A DNA stretch of 34,293 nucleotides from Limobrevibacterium gyesilva (GTDB taxonomy: Bacteria; Pseudomonadota; Alphaproteobacteria; Acetobacterales; Acetobacteraceae): the NCBI RefSeq assembly GCF_025989185.1, contig NZ_JAPDNT010000040.1, positions 1-34,293 on the forward strand, given 5' to 3'. A program made the translations under genes and the position numbers. The notes under the pieces are model-generated. The model was not told the origin of the DNA. It did no database searches and saw nothing but the letters and a program-made list of their open reading frames with translations. Of the stretch, positions 6,454 to 14,590 are shown piece by piece; the stretch's first letter is position 1; the number at the start of each line of letters is the position of its first letter.

Positions 6454-6911
6454 ACATCGGGCAGGCCGCGAAGGCGTCGGGCGTCTCCGCCAAGATGATC
6501 CGCTACTACGAGAGCATCGGCCTCGTTCCGCGCGCCGGGCGCACGGCGGCGGGCTACCGCGTCTACACGGACGCGGACGTGAACACGCTGCGTTTCATCC
6601 ATCGGGCCCGGGAGTTCGGCTTTCCGATGGACCGCATCCGACTCCTCGTCCGCCTCTGGCAAGGCCGCCAGCCCAGCCGCGAGGTGAAGAGGGTGGCGCT
6701 CGAGCATGTGGCCGAGCTCGACGAACGCATCGCGGGGCTCACTGCCATGCACGATGCTCTCGAGGAATTGGCGGACGCATGTCACGGCGACCATCGGCCG
6801 GAATGCCCGATTCTGCGCGATCTCGATGGTTCCGGCCGTCCGGCCCCGCCCGCGCCTGCCCTTTCCGGCAAGCGACGTGACGCAAATCATGCGTCGCGCA
6901 CCGCGCAATAG
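6450..6911 (+). CDS. cueR: CueR, MerR-family Cu(I)-responsive activator
   Basis: A 153-aa protein with the MerR layout: N-terminal winged helix ([31 protein letters not shown], then [24 protein letters not shown]), a dimerisation coiled coil about residues 80-108, and a metal loop with C111 and C119 in [11 protein letters not shown]. Two cysteines in this spacing bind Cu(I), Ag(I) or Au(I) in CueR. It twists a 19-bp spacer promoter to activate copA and multicopper oxidase genes. The ATG overlaps the copA stop. The C-terminal extension after residue 122 ([13 protein letters not shown]...) is longer and more disordered than usual. I found no clear CueR dyad upstream of 7171, so its targets here are unproven. 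Confidence 0.88.
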   Translation: MNIGQAAKASGVSAKMIRYYESIGLVPRAGRTAAGYRVYTDADVNTLRFIHRAREFGFPMDRIRLLVRLWQGRQPSREVKRVALEHVAELDERIAGLTAMHDALEELADACHGDHRPECPILRDLDGSGRPAPPAPALSGKRRDANHASRTAQ

Positions 6912-7170
6912 GCCCGGCCAGTTGGTGCTCGTCTTGAACGGTTTCCTGGCCATGCTCGCAAGACGCGCGGTGCCGAACCGAATGCCCCGATCCGCTGGAA
7001 TTCACTGGCCCTGCGTGGCCGGGACGACGCAAGGCAGGCGTAACCTGCGACGAGGTGATCGTGGACACACCGAAGCTGCGGCGGTTTCCCATGTCGAGCC
7101 GCCCTCATGCAGCATTGAAGCGCGTGCCCGGGCGCATCGCCCACCGGCCGGCCCAGGAGAGTATGGCTCC

Positions 7171-9282
7171 ATGGCCCGCAATCTCCCCCTCGGGCGCCGC
7201 ATTCAGGGCTGCGCGCGCCTGCTGCTGGGCGCCATCGCCATCATTGCGTGGCCCGGCGGCTCACCGTGGGCCGCCACAGGTCCATGGGCATCGGGAGAGA
7301 CCGTGCGCACCCGCCTGCTCACTGCGACGGACGCCACGGGGCAGGACAGCGACATCCACGCCGGTCTCCAGGTCTCCCTGAATGAGGGCTGGGACACTTA
7401 TTGGCGGTCTCCCGGGGACGCCGGAGCGCCGCCGACGGTCGACTGGTCCGGCTCCGCGAACGTCGCCTCGGTGGACTGGCGCTGGCCCGCGCCGACCCGC
7501 TTTACGCTGTTTGGACTGGAGACATTCGGCTACCTGCACGAAGTTGTCTTCCCGCTGACAGTGCACCCGGAGCGGCCGGGCGAGCCCGTCGCGCTCCGAG
7601 GCAAGCTCGACATCCTCGTCTGCAGCACCATTTGCGTCCCGAAGAGCCTGGACCTCTCGCGCGACCTGCCCGCGGGCGCAGCAACGGCGGACCCGGAGGC
7701 GGCCAACCTCATCGCGCGCTACGAAGCGCGGGTGCCGGTCGACGGGCCCCGGTCCGGATTGTTCGTGGACGGCGTCGAGGTCGAGCCGGGCAACCCGGGC
7801 TCCCTGAAGGTCCGGATCTCCTCGCGGGACCCCTTGTCGACGCGGGCGGATGTCATCGTCGAGAGCCCGAGGTGGAGCTTCGGGAAGCCCGTATTCTCAC
7901 TTGGCGCCGACGGCAGGACCGCGACGGCCACATTGCCGCTTACGGCCGGGCCAGAGGCCGTCACGATGCCGGGGGCCGATGTCACGGTCACCCTGGAGGA
8001 CGGGCCGCGCGCGTCGGAGACCGCTGCATCCGTCAAAGCGGGGGCCGCCCGGGGACAGGGGCGGCTCGACGGTCTGCTGCCCTTCCTGGGCGTGGCGTTT
8101 CTCGGTGGATTGATTCTGAATCTGATGCCCTGCGTCTTGCCGGTACTCGGCCTGAAGCTGATGGCAGTGCTGCGCCACCAGGGACGGGCGCGTCGGCAGA
8201 TCCGCCTCGGGTTCCTCGCGACGGCCGCAGGCGTGGTCGCCTCGATGCTGGCGGTCGGGGCCGTCCTGGCGGGGCTCAAGGCGGCCGGGCTGGCCGTGGG
8301 TTGGGGGATGCAGTTCCAGCAACCCGTGTTCCTTGTCCTGATGGCGGGGACCCTCGTGGTCTTCGCCGCCAATCTCGCGGACTTGTACGAGTTCGCACTG
8401 CCGCCTCGGCTCGCGACGGCGCTGGGCGAGGCAGACGGGGACGGCGTCGGAGGCGGATTCCTCGCGGGCGCATTCACGACGGTGCTGGCCACGCCATGCT
8501 CGGCCCCCTTCGTCGGGACCGCGATCGCCTTCGCGCTAGCCCGGGGGACGGGCGAGATCCTGACCATCTTCGGCGCGCTCGGGATCGGGCTCGCCGCCCC
8601 GCATTTCCTTGTGGCCGCGGTCCCGGGCCTGGTCCGGCTTCTGCCAAGGCCGGGCCGTTGGATGCTCGCGCTGCGCCGGATGCTTGCCACGGCCCTGGCG
8701 GGCACGGCGCTCTGGCTGCTGATCGTGCTCGCGGCCCAGACCTCCTGGCAGGCGGCAGCCTCGGCGGCGGTCGCCCTCGCGGTCCTGGCGGCGGCGCTGG
8801 CCCTGCGTGCGCAGATCGGCGCGATTGCCGCCGCGGCAATGGCTGCCGTCGCCCTGCTGGGAGCCGTCGCCGCACCTGCAGTGCTCCGCGCCCCGCTGTT
8901 GCGGACCGCGACAACGACCTGGGCTCCGTTCGACGAGGCAGGCATCCGGAAGCTCGTCGCCGAGGGCAAGACCGTGTTCGTCGACGTGACGGCGGAGTGG
9001 TGCGTCAACTGCAAGGCCAACGAGGTTTTGGTCCTCGGCCGTTCCGAGGTGGCGAGCGCTCTTCGGGAGCCGGGCGTTGTCGCAATGCGGGCGGACTGGA
9101 CACGGCCCGACCAGCGCATCACCGACTACCTGGGCAGGTACAGCCGGTTCGGCATCCCCTTCAACGCCGTCTACGGGCCGGGTGCGCCGCGGGGCATCGT
9201 GCTGTCGGAGGTGCTGACGCGCGATGCGGTTCTGGACGCTCTCCGGCGCGCCCGCGGCAACGGCAAAGTGTCGTTCCGGTGA
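7171..9282 (+). CDS. scsB: DsbD/ScsB-type thiol:disulfide interchange protein (copper-tolerance class)
   Basis: A 703-aa membrane protein. Order: signal sequence (GRRIQGCARLLLGAIAIIAW), a periplasmic DsbD-alpha-like domain with C151 and C155 (LVCSTICVPK), a DsbD transmembrane domain from about residue 300 with the paired cysteines C321 (NLMPCVLPVLG) and C443 (TPCSAPFVGT), about eight helices, and a C-terminal thioredoxin domain with C611/C614 (AEWCVNCKANE). Electrons pass from cytoplasmic thioredoxin through the membrane to periplasmic partners. ScsB-type proteins serve copper tolerance by keeping periplasmic thiols reduced. The ATG at 7171 is chosen because a signal peptide follows; CAGGAGA lies 10 bases upstream. 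The open frame extends far upstream, but that part is antisense-like or non-coding. Confidence 0.88.
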   Translation: MARNLPLGRRIQGCARLLLGAIAIIAWPGGSPWAATGPWASGETVRTRLLTATDATGQDSDIHAGLQVSLNEGWDTYWRSPGDAGAPPTVDWSGSANVASVDWRWPAPTRFTLFGLETFGYLHEVVFPLTVHPERPGEPVALRGKLDILVCSTICVPKSLDLSRDLPAGAATADPEAANLIARYEARVPVDGPRSGLFVDGVEVEPGNPGSLKVRISSRDPLSTRADVIVESPRWSFGKPVFSLGADGRTATATLPLTAGPEAVTMPGADVTVTLEDGPRASETAASVKAGAARGQGRLDGLLPFLGVAFLGGLILNLMPCVLPVLGLKLMAVLRHQGRARRQIRLGFLATAAGVVASMLAVGAVLAGLKAAGLAVGWGMQFQQPVFLVLMAGTLVVFAANLADLYEFALPPRLATALGEADGDGVGGGFLAGAFTTVLATPCSAPFVGTAIAFALARGTGEILTIFGALGIGLAAPHFLVAAVPGLVRLLPRPGRWMLALRRMLATALAGTALWLLIVLAAQTSWQAAASAAVALAVLAAALALRAQIGAIAAAAMAAVALLGAVAAPAVLRAPLLRTATTTWAPFDEAGIRKLVAEGKTVFVDVTAEWCVNCKANEVLVLGRSEVASALREPGVVAMRADWTRPDQRITDYLGRYSRFGIPFNAVYGPGAPRGIVLSEVLTRDAVLDALRRARGNGKVSFR

Positions 9283-9341
9283 GGGAAGGCCCGGCCGGGA
9301 CGAGCTTGCCCGGCCGGTTCCGGCCGCCCTATATTCTGGCC

Positions 9342-9704
9342 ATGGCTACGCCCGCCCTCCGGCGCTTTCTGCTCGTCGTGACCGCCCTCGCATTCGTGCT
9401 GGCGACGGCGCTGCCCGGGAGTGCGCGGGCCATGCCGATGCCGGATGGCATGGCGATGGGTGGAAGTCCCGCCCAGCCCTGCGATGACTGCCCGGGCAAG
9501 GCCCCTGCCGGAGATCCCGGAGCCAAGATGATGGTTTGCGGCGCCCTTGCCTGCGCGGGGATCGTAACTGCCGCGCCGGTGCCGCTGGTCCTGGAAGCGC
9601 CGTTCTACGCCGGATTCGAATATCCGGCGCAGGCATCCGCGAGCCAAGCGGGCGTGGCACTCCCTCCTGACCCGTTCCCGCCCAGACCGATCCGCCTCGT
9701 CTAA
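9342..9704 (+). CDS. Small exported Cys/Met-containing protein of the copper cluster
   Basis: A 120-aa protein with a clear signal peptide (LRRFLLVVTALAFVLATALP, cleavage near GSARA-MP). The mature part starts with a Met-rich stretch (MPMPDGMAMGG), followed by PCDDCPGKAP and a hydrophobic segment with CGALACAG, then a Pro-rich tail. Small proteins with a CxxC and Met residues next to a second short helix (DUF2946-like) are common in metal clusters. The layout fits, but I cannot assign the family firmly. It lies 59 bases after scsB and 35 before the multicopper oxidase, consistent with one transcript. Cu(I) binding is inferred from residue content only. Confidence 0.65.
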   Translation: MATPALRRFLLVVTALAFVLATALPGSARAMPMPDGMAMGGSPAQPCDDCPGKAPAGDPGAKMMVCGALACAGIVTAAPVPLVLEAPFYAGFEYPAQASASQAGVALPPDPFPPRPIRLV

Positions 9705-9739
9705 CCGCGGTCCCCCAAGGCGGCCGCGGGAGGATCCCC

Positions 9740-11203
9740 ATGCCCGTACGCGGCCGTCCCTGGTTCGGCGCGCGGGCACGACGAGGACAGGTCATGCCCA
9801 CCACCCGCTTCCCGGCGCTGAGCCGTCGGGACTTCCTGAAGACCAGCGGCACGCTTGCGGCCGCAACCGCCCTGCCGCCGGGAAAGGCGCCCGGGCCCGC
9901 CTTCGCCACCCGCCTGACGCCCGCACCGGCCCGCGTGCCGATGGTCGGTGACGATTTTCCCGCAACCGCGGTCTGGGCCTACGGTGGCTCGATGCCCGGC
10001 CCCGTGCTCCGGGTCCGCCAGGGCGCGCCATTCCAGGCCGTCGTCCGCAACGGCCTGGACGAGGACACGACCGTGCACTGGCACGGCGTCCGTCTGCCGA
10101 ACGCCATGGACGGCGTGCCGGGGCTCACCCAGCCACCCGTCAGGCCTGGCGGGAGCTTTAGCTACGCGTTCACGCCGCCCGACGCTGGGACGTTCTGGTA
10201 CCATCCCCACGCCGACGGCTTGGTGCAGATGGGCCGCGGCCTGGCCGGGGCGCTGATCGTCGAGGAGGCCGAACCGCCGCAGGTGGACCGCGAGCTCGTC
10301 TGGGTCATCCAGGACTGGCGGCTGACGCGGGACGCCCAGATCGACCCACACTTCTCGAGCCGGATGGCCGAGGCGATGGCGGGCCGTATCGGCAACACGG
10401 TGACGCTGAACGGCAGGGTGCCGGACGCCATCAAGGTCCGCGCTGGCGAGCGAACCCGGCTGCGCCTCATCAATGCGGCAACGGCGCGCATCATGGCGCT
10501 CCGGTTCGCGGGCCATCGGCCGGTCATCGTCGCGCTCGACGGCCAGCCCTGTGACCCGCACGAGCCCGCGGGCGGGCGCCTCCTGCTCGGCCCCGCCATG
10601 CGCGCCGACCTCATCCTGGATGCGACCGGCGAGCCGGGCAGTCGCCATGCCGTCACGGACGATTTCTACGGCGACGAGCTTGCCTACAGCCTCGTCGAGT
10701 TCGCGTACGAGAGCGGCCCGCTCTTGCGCGAGCACGCCTTGGACGCGTCAGTTCGGCTGCCACCCAATCCGCTGCCGACGCCGGAACTGGCCTCGGCCGA
10801 GCGGCACGTTCTGGCGCTGCAGGGCGGGATGATGGGCGGCATGGACATGATGGGGATGCGCGGGTCAGCCGCCTGGGCGATCAACGGCATGTCGATGACC
10901 GGCGACGGTCGGACGGGCATGTCGCCGCTGCTGACGCTGGCGCGCGGGCAGACCTGCGTGCTGTCGCTCCGAAACGAGACCGCCTGGTGGCACCCGATGC
11001 ACCTGCACGGGCACAGCTTCCGTCTGCTGACCCGGAACGGCGCCGCGGTCCCCGGAACGGTATGGGGCGACACGGTGCTGGTGCCGCCACGAGAGGCCGT
11101 GGAGGTCGCCTTCGTCGCCGACAATCCGGGCGACTGGATGCTGCACTGCCACGTCATGGACCACCAGGCGAGCGGCCTGATGACGGTCATCCGGGTCGCA
11201 TGA
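9740..11203 (+). CDS. Tat-exported multicopper oxidase (CueO/CopA-oxidase type)
   Basis: A 487-aa three-cupredoxin oxidase. A twin-arginine signal is present (LSRRDFLKTSGTLAAATALP). All four copper-ligand blocks are visible: HWHG (H113, H115), HPH (H155, H157), HPMHLHGH (H418, H421, H423, H425) and HCHVMDH (H469, C470, H471, H475). C470 is the type 1 copper ligand. HPHADG replaces the more common HSH. A Met-rich loop (GGMMGGMDMMGMRG, about residues 361-374) resembles the Cu(I)-capturing segment of CueO-like enzymes. The enzyme oxidises periplasmic Cu(I) to the less toxic Cu(II). Start: ATG 9740 has GGGAGGA 6 bases upstream; an ATG at 9794 nearer the Tat motif is an alternative. Confidence 0.92.
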   Translation: MPVRGRPWFGARARRGQVMPTTRFPALSRRDFLKTSGTLAAATALPPGKAPGPAFATRLTPAPARVPMVGDDFPATAVWAYGGSMPGPVLRVRQGAPFQAVVRNGLDEDTTVHWHGVRLPNAMDGVPGLTQPPVRPGGSFSYAFTPPDAGTFWYHPHADGLVQMGRGLAGALIVEEAEPPQVDRELVWVIQDWRLTRDAQIDPHFSSRMAEAMAGRIGNTVTLNGRVPDAIKVRAGERTRLRLINAATARIMALRFAGHRPVIVALDGQPCDPHEPAGGRLLLGPAMRADLILDATGEPGSRHAVTDDFYGDELAYSLVEFAYESGPLLREHALDASVRLPPNPLPTPELASAERHVLALQGGMMGGMDMMGMRGSAAWAINGMSMTGDGRTGMSPLLTLARGQTCVLSLRNETAWWHPMHLHGHSFRLLTRNGAAVPGTVWGDTVLVPPREAVEVAFVADNPGDWMLHCHVMDHQASGLMTVIRVA

Positions 11204-11235
11204 ACCAACGCTTCGAGCACGAGAGGAAACAGACG

Positions 11236-11676
11236 ATGAAGCCAATCTCCCGCCGGGCCGCCCTGCTGATGGCCGCCTGCGCCCCGCTGCCCGCGCTGTC
11301 CGCCGCGCCGACGCAGGTCACCCTCTACAAGAACCCGCAATGCGGCTGCTGCGAGGGATACGCGGCCTACCTGCGGCAGAACGGCTTCGCTGTGGATGTG
11401 AAACCGACGAACGACCTCGACACGATGAGCCGGGAGGCGGGCGTGCCCGATGAGCTCGAGGGCTGCCACCTCTCGATGATCGACGGCTACGTGGTCGAGG
11501 GGCACGTTCCCATCGAGGCCATCCGCAAACTGCTGGCCGAGCGTCCGCCACTGAAGGCGATCACATTGCCGGGCATGCCCGAGGGTTCGCCGGGGATGAC
11601 GGGGACCAAGCAAGGGCCGTTCACCGTCTACGCCATCGCCAAGGACGGCGCCGCCAGCGTCTACATGAACATTTAG
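11236..11676 (+). CDS. DUF411 periplasmic copper protein (CopG-like)
   Basis: A 146-aa protein with a signal peptide (RRAALLMAACAPLPALSAAP) followed by the DUF411 thioredoxin-like domain. The metal/redox site is NPQCGCCEGY, with further conserved blocks ELEGCHLSMIDGYVVEGHVP and GLxGMP-like LPGMPEGSPGM. DUF411/CopG proteins bind a small copper cluster through Cys and have been proposed to interconvert Cu(I) and Cu(II) in the periplasm. It lies 32 bases after the oxidase gene with GAGAGGAAAC in front, so it is probably co-transcribed. Confidence 0.85.
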   Translation: MKPISRRAALLMAACAPLPALSAAPTQVTLYKNPQCGCCEGYAAYLRQNGFAVDVKPTNDLDTMSREAGVPDELEGCHLSMIDGYVVEGHVPIEAIRKLLAERPPLKAITLPGMPEGSPGMTGTKQGPFTVYAIAKDGAASVYMNI

Positions 11677-11804
11677 CCGAAGGGCCCGGCCGTTGGTGGC
11701 GCGCATGCGAACCCCGAGCAAAGCCGACCGCGGCCGTGGCAAGCGCCCAGGCGCCGGAAGACGCCAGGGACGCGCGGACAATGCAAACCTGAAGGAGGCC
11801 GACG

Positions 11805-12065
11805 ATGACAAGGATTTCGAGGCACCTGTTCGCGGCGTCCACGCTGCTAGGCGTCGCCGCGCTCGCCGTACCCGTGTTTGCCGACAACGGGTACGGCAAC
11901 ATGATGGACCGCCACGGCATGGGCGACATGATGGGACGCCACATGCCCCGGGGCGACATGGCCGGGATGTGCGGCGAGATGATGCAGAGCATGCAGGGTG
12001 GCGGGCGCGATCGTCGCCCGAACGACCAGTGGCGGCGCCCTACGCCTACCCCGGAGCGTGACTGA
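11805..12065 (+). CDS. Small Met/His-rich periplasmic protein
   Basis: An 86-aa protein with a signal peptide (HLFAASTLLGVAALAVPVFA-DN) and a mature part packed with Met, His and Gly: GNMMDRHGMGDMMGRHMPRG, then GMCGEMMQSMQGG. Clusters of methionines bind Cu(I) in the oxidising periplasm, as in CopK- or CusF-like carriers, though this is not a homologue I can name. AAGGAGG lies 6 bases before the ATG. The tail is basic and Pro-rich (DRRPNDQWRRPTPTPERD). It is followed after 24 bases by another Met-rich mini-protein. Confidence 0.7.
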   Translation: MTRISRHLFAASTLLGVAALAVPVFADNGYGNMMDRHGMGDMMGRHMPRGDMAGMCGEMMQSMQGGGRDRRPNDQWRRPTPTPERD

Positions 12066-12089
12066 GTCCTTTGCGGCCGGAGCCAGGCA

Positions 12090-12218
12090 ATGATGCACAA
12101 CATGATGGACGGCGACATGGGTTGGATGATGTCGGCCATGGGGTTGGTGTGGCTGCTCGTCATCGTCCTGCTCGTGCTCGCCGTCGCGGCGCTCCTGAAA
12201 TTTCTGCTCCGTGACTGA
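12090..12218 (+). CDS. 42-aa Met-rich single-span membrane mini-protein
   Basis: A 42-aa frame easily missed by gene callers. The N-terminus is Met/His-rich (MMHNMMDGDMGWMMSAMG), followed by one transmembrane helix (LVWLLVIVLLVLAVAALLKF) and a short basic end. Two adjacent ATGs (12090, 12093) follow a weak GCCAGG site. Its stop overlaps the GTG start of the methyltransferase, which supports real translation. Similar N-termini occur in small SHOCT-type membrane proteins of copper clusters. I infer that it presents methionines for Cu(I) at the outer face of the inner membrane. Confidence 0.6.
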   Translation: MMHNMMDGDMGWMMSAMGLVWLLVIVLLVLAVAALLKFLLRD

Positions 12219-12840
12219 GGGGAAGGTGGGCATCTACGGGCGATTCGTCCTACCCCGCCTGCTGGCGCTGGCCATGCGGCACAGGGACCTAGTGCCCCAC
12301 CGGGAACGCATAGCCGGTGCCGCGGAGGGCCGGGTGCTGGAGATCGGCATCGGCTCCGGGCTGAACCTGCCGTTCTACGGTCCCAGCGTTCGCGAGGTGC
12401 TCGGCATCGACCCGTCTCCGGCGCTGCTCGCGATGGCGGAGCCCCGGTGCCGCGAGGCGGCGTTCCCGGTCAAGCTCATCGAGGGCACGAGCGAGCACTT
12501 GCCGCTTGAGGACGGAAGCGTGGAGACGGTGGTGACCACCTGGACCATGTGCAGCGTCGGTGACCCGCTCCAGGCGCTGCAAGAGGCAAGGCGCGTTCTG
12601 CGGACCGGCGGCAAACTCCTCTTCGTGGAGCATGGCCGCGCGCCGGAGCCGGGTGTGAGGAAATGGCAGGACCGCCTCACCCCTGCCTGGAGGCGGATCG
12701 CCGGGGGTTGTCATCTGAACCGGAAGATCGACGAACTCATCGTCGCGGCGGGCTTCCGGATCGACAGCCTGGAAACCGGATATCTTCGCGGACCGAAACC
12801 GATGACCTTCACGTACGAAGGGCAAGCGAAACCAAGATGA
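12211..12840 (+). CDS. Class I SAM-dependent methyltransferase
   Basis: A 209-aa Rossmann-fold methyltransferase. Motif I is VLEIGIGSGLNLPFYG (SAM-binding glycine loop, about residues 43-58), motif II is the acidic EVLGIDPSPALLAMA, and later blocks are EHLPLEDGSVETVVTTWTMCSV and EARRVLRTGGKLLFVEHG. The pattern matches the Methyltransf_11 group, related to UbiE/phospholipid N-methyltransferase-like enzymes. The substrate is unknown; membrane lipid methylation is plausible but unproven. GTG start overlapping the mini-protein by 8 bases; stop overlapping the SCO gene (ATGA). Methyltransferases of this type are regular passengers of metal-resistance clusters. Confidence 0.82.
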   Translation: MTEGKVGIYGRFVLPRLLALAMRHRDLVPHRERIAGAAEGRVLEIGIGSGLNLPFYGPSVREVLGIDPSPALLAMAEPRCREAAFPVKLIEGTSEHLPLEDGSVETVVTTWTMCSVGDPLQALQEARRVLRTGGKLLFVEHGRAPEPGVRKWQDRLTPAWRRIAGGCHLNRKIDELIVAAGFRIDSLETGYLRGPKPMTFTYEGQAKPR

Positions 12841-13523
12841 CGCGACCTCCAAAAGCTGACGTGCCCATCGCCTCCGGACCGGAGTCTCGGGTCAATCGAG
12901 GCGCTCCAATGGGACCGATGAGGCGCCGGTTCGGACTCCTTCTCGCGGTTGGCTGCGTGGCCTTTGTCCTGTTCGCGGCCAGCACGTTCATGCTCTCCGA
13001 AAGGCACCGCGGCGAAGGGCAGGTGGCGAGCGCCCCGCCCGACATCGGCGGGCCATTCACGCTCGTGGACGGCAGCGGCAAACAGGTCACCGACCGCGAA
13101 TTCCGGGGCAAGTACCTGCTCGTCTATTTCGGCTACACCTACTGTCCCGACGTGTGTCCGACCACGCTCGCTGAGGTGTCGGCCGCCCTTGACAAGCTCG
13201 GCTCCAAGGCCGCTCAGGTGCAACCGCTGTTCATCACCGTCGACCCGAAGCGCGACACGCCCGAGGTGATGAAGCGGTACACGGATGCGTTCGACTCCCG
13301 CATCATCGGGCTAACCGGCACGCCCGAGGAGATCGCCGTCGTCGCCAAGGAATACCGCGTCTACTACGCCGCCGACCGCCCCGGCGACGGGCGGGACGAC
13401 TATACCGTCGACCACAGTTCCATCCTCTACTTGATGGGGCGGGACGGCGAGTTCATGGCTCCCATCCGCCCCGACGAGTCCGGCGCCGAGATGGCCGCCG
13501 AGATCTCGCGGCACCTTCGCTGA
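12837..13523 (+). CDS. SCO1/SenC family copper chaperone
   Basis: A 228-aa protein with a membrane anchor at about residues 31-50 (FGLLLAVGCVAFVLFAASTF) and a periplasmic thioredoxin-like SCO domain. The copper site is complete: C103 and C107 in YTYCPDVCPTTL and H193 in VDHSSILYLM. Conserved LVYFGYTYCPDVCP and ITVDPKRDTPEVM confirm the family. SCO proteins deliver copper to, or keep reduced, the CuA site of cytochrome oxidase; in copper clusters they also buffer periplasmic copper. The ATG overlaps the methyltransferase stop. The initial 27 residues are hydrophilic and could be shortened if translation begins at the internal ATG (MGPMRRR). Confidence 0.9.
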   Translation: MTRPPKADVPIASGPESRVNRGAPMGPMRRRFGLLLAVGCVAFVLFAASTFMLSERHRGEGQVASAPPDIGGPFTLVDGSGKQVTDREFRGKYLLVYFGYTYCPDVCPTTLAEVSAALDKLGSKAAQVQPLFITVDPKRDTPEVMKRYTDAFDSRIIGLTGTPEEIAVVAKEYRVYYAADRPGDGRDDYTVDHSSILYLMGRDGEFMAPIRPDESGAEMAAEISRHLR

Positions 13524-13544
13524 GCAACACGGGAGCCAACCTCC

Positions 13545-14069
13545 ATGCGCCGCCGCCTTCTTTGGACCCTCGCCCTCGTCCCCGCCACCCTCACGGCCGC
13601 CAATGCACAGGCCGAAGCCCCGCGGGTCGCCGACTCGGGCGGCATCACCATCGAGCGCGCCTGGGCGGGGGCGACGCCCGGCCGCGCCAGGACCGGCGCG
13701 GTCTACATGACCGTCACCGACCACGGTGCGCCCGACCGCATTGTCGGCGTCAGCACGCCGGTGGCCGAGACGGCCGGGATCTACCAGTCCTCCAACGAGG
13801 ACGGGGTGATGAGGATGCGACCCGTGGACAGCCTGCCGATCGCGCCCGGCACGCCGATCGCCCTCGCGCCGGGCGGCTACCACATCATGCTGACGGGCCT
13901 GAAGCATCCCCTGGGGCAGGGCGAGACATTTCCGGTGAAACTGACCTTCGGGCACGCGGCCCCGGTGACTGCGACGGTCACCGTCGAACGGGCGGGCGCA
14001 TTGGTCCCGACTGACCATGGCGCCATGCGGGGCCACGGGATGGGGATGGACGGACAGACCGAACGGTGA
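13545..14069 (+). CDS. PCu(A)C-family periplasmic copper chaperone with altered first ligand
   Basis: A 174-aa protein with a signal peptide (RRRLLWTLALVPATLTAANA) and a PCu(A)C domain. The family motif is Hx10Mx21HxM. Here M91, H113 and M115 are in place with exact spacing (GVMRMRPVDS ... GYHIML), but the position of the first His is Tyr (Y80, AGIYQSSNEDG). The C-terminus carries an extra His/Met tail (DHGAMRGHGMGMDG) that could supply ligands. PCu(A)C proteins bind Cu(I), and some forms Cu(II) through the tail, and pass copper to CuA with SCO. It lies 21 bases after the SCO gene and closes the copper operon. Confidence 0.82.
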   Translation: MRRRLLWTLALVPATLTAANAQAEAPRVADSGGITIERAWAGATPGRARTGAVYMTVTDHGAPDRIVGVSTPVAETAGIYQSSNEDGVMRMRPVDSLPIAPGTPIALAPGGYHIMLTGLKHPLGQGETFPVKLTFGHAAPVTATVTVERAGALVPTDHGAMRGHGMGMDGQTER

Positions 14070-14113
14070 CGAAGTCTCCAAGGGGGATGTGATCGGTGCC
14101 CAATGTTGGTGCC

Positions 14114-14205
14114 TGTGAACCGGCGCAGGGTCCCGGTGCCGATCGGCGCGCCAGACCATTGATATGGCAAACATTGCAGGGATCACCGGACGGCGCCGAT
14201 CTACA
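14114..14205 (-). mobile_element. 92-bp miniature inverted-repeat element, copy 4 (divergent)
   Basis: Same length and orientation as copy 3. It runs from TGTGAACCGGC to GGCGCCGATCTACA and aligns to copy 3 gaplessly with 68 of 92 identical bases, keeping the GCCGATCGGCGCG core, GACCATTGAT, TTGCA and ATCACCG. This is an older or different subtype. Its outer tip (14205) cuts an IS5-type transposase remnant. With copy 2 it encloses the whole copper cluster in inward-facing orientation, but the outer flanks do not match. Confidence 0.7.
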
Positions 14206-14319
14206 ATCGACCGCAATCGCCGCCTCACACTCGACTTCGAGGCCACTGTCGCATCCGCCGAAGCCTTCCTTTACGCCGTCTCCGCCATGCTATTGCTCCG
14301 AAGGCTCGGCCGTTGCTGA
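14206..14319 (+). pseudogene. IS5-family transposase, C-terminal remnant
   Basis: The frame DRNRRLTLDFEATVASAEAF followed by LYAVSAMLLLRRLGRC and a stop at 14317-14319 corresponds to the end of IS5-type transposases (NRRLAKDFExxxxSAxAxLxxAxxxLLxRR). Everything before it is cut away at the tip of the 92-bp element copy 4. The other IS end was not identified downstream. Confidence 0.7.
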
Positions 14320-14358
14320 GGCGATTCGGAACTGACTCTAAGATGGCCCGAGACGGTA

Positions 14359-14381
14359 CCACTGGTCACCGCAACCAGTGG
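14359..14381. other. 8-bp stem hairpin in the intergenic region
   Basis: CCACTGGT and ACCAGTGG are perfect inverted arms separated by 7 bases. No T-run follows, so it is not an obvious intrinsic terminator. It lies about 210 bases downstream (3' side) of the minus-strand integrase gene and could be a recombination or protein-binding site. Confidence 0.3.
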
Positions 14382-14590
14382 GGGGTGTCGCTGGTGCCGA
14401 GGTTAACCACAAGACACTGAACGGCATGCCGAGTCTCGCATTAGACACAGGCGACATCGCAGCCGTCTGGGAGGTCCGCGTTTTATCCGCCTGTCGTCCT
14501 TGGTGATCTGCTCCGTCAAGGCGGATTGCGAATGCCGTCATGCGCAGTGTGCGCCGGACGAGGCCCTCGGCGCGTCCAGGAATATGCGCC

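Noticed and set aside
6706-7170. Long upstream extension of the scsB frame
   Set aside because: It overlaps cueR and would precede a signal peptide, so the start at 7171 is far more likely.
7719-9122. A 467-codon minus-strand frame opposite scsB
   Set aside because: Ser/Arg/Ala/Pro-rich composition and full overlap with a gene that has all DsbD motifs.
7401-9341. Open frame continuing upstream of the small exported protein
   Set aside because: It overlaps scsB in another frame and is Arg/Gly-rich; only the part from 9342 with the signal peptide is credible.
14114-14205. Copies 2 and 4 as the ends of a transposed copper island
   Set aside because: Orientation is suitable, but the flanking bases (TACG and ATCG) do not match and the copies are diverged; the pair 2 and 3 fits better.
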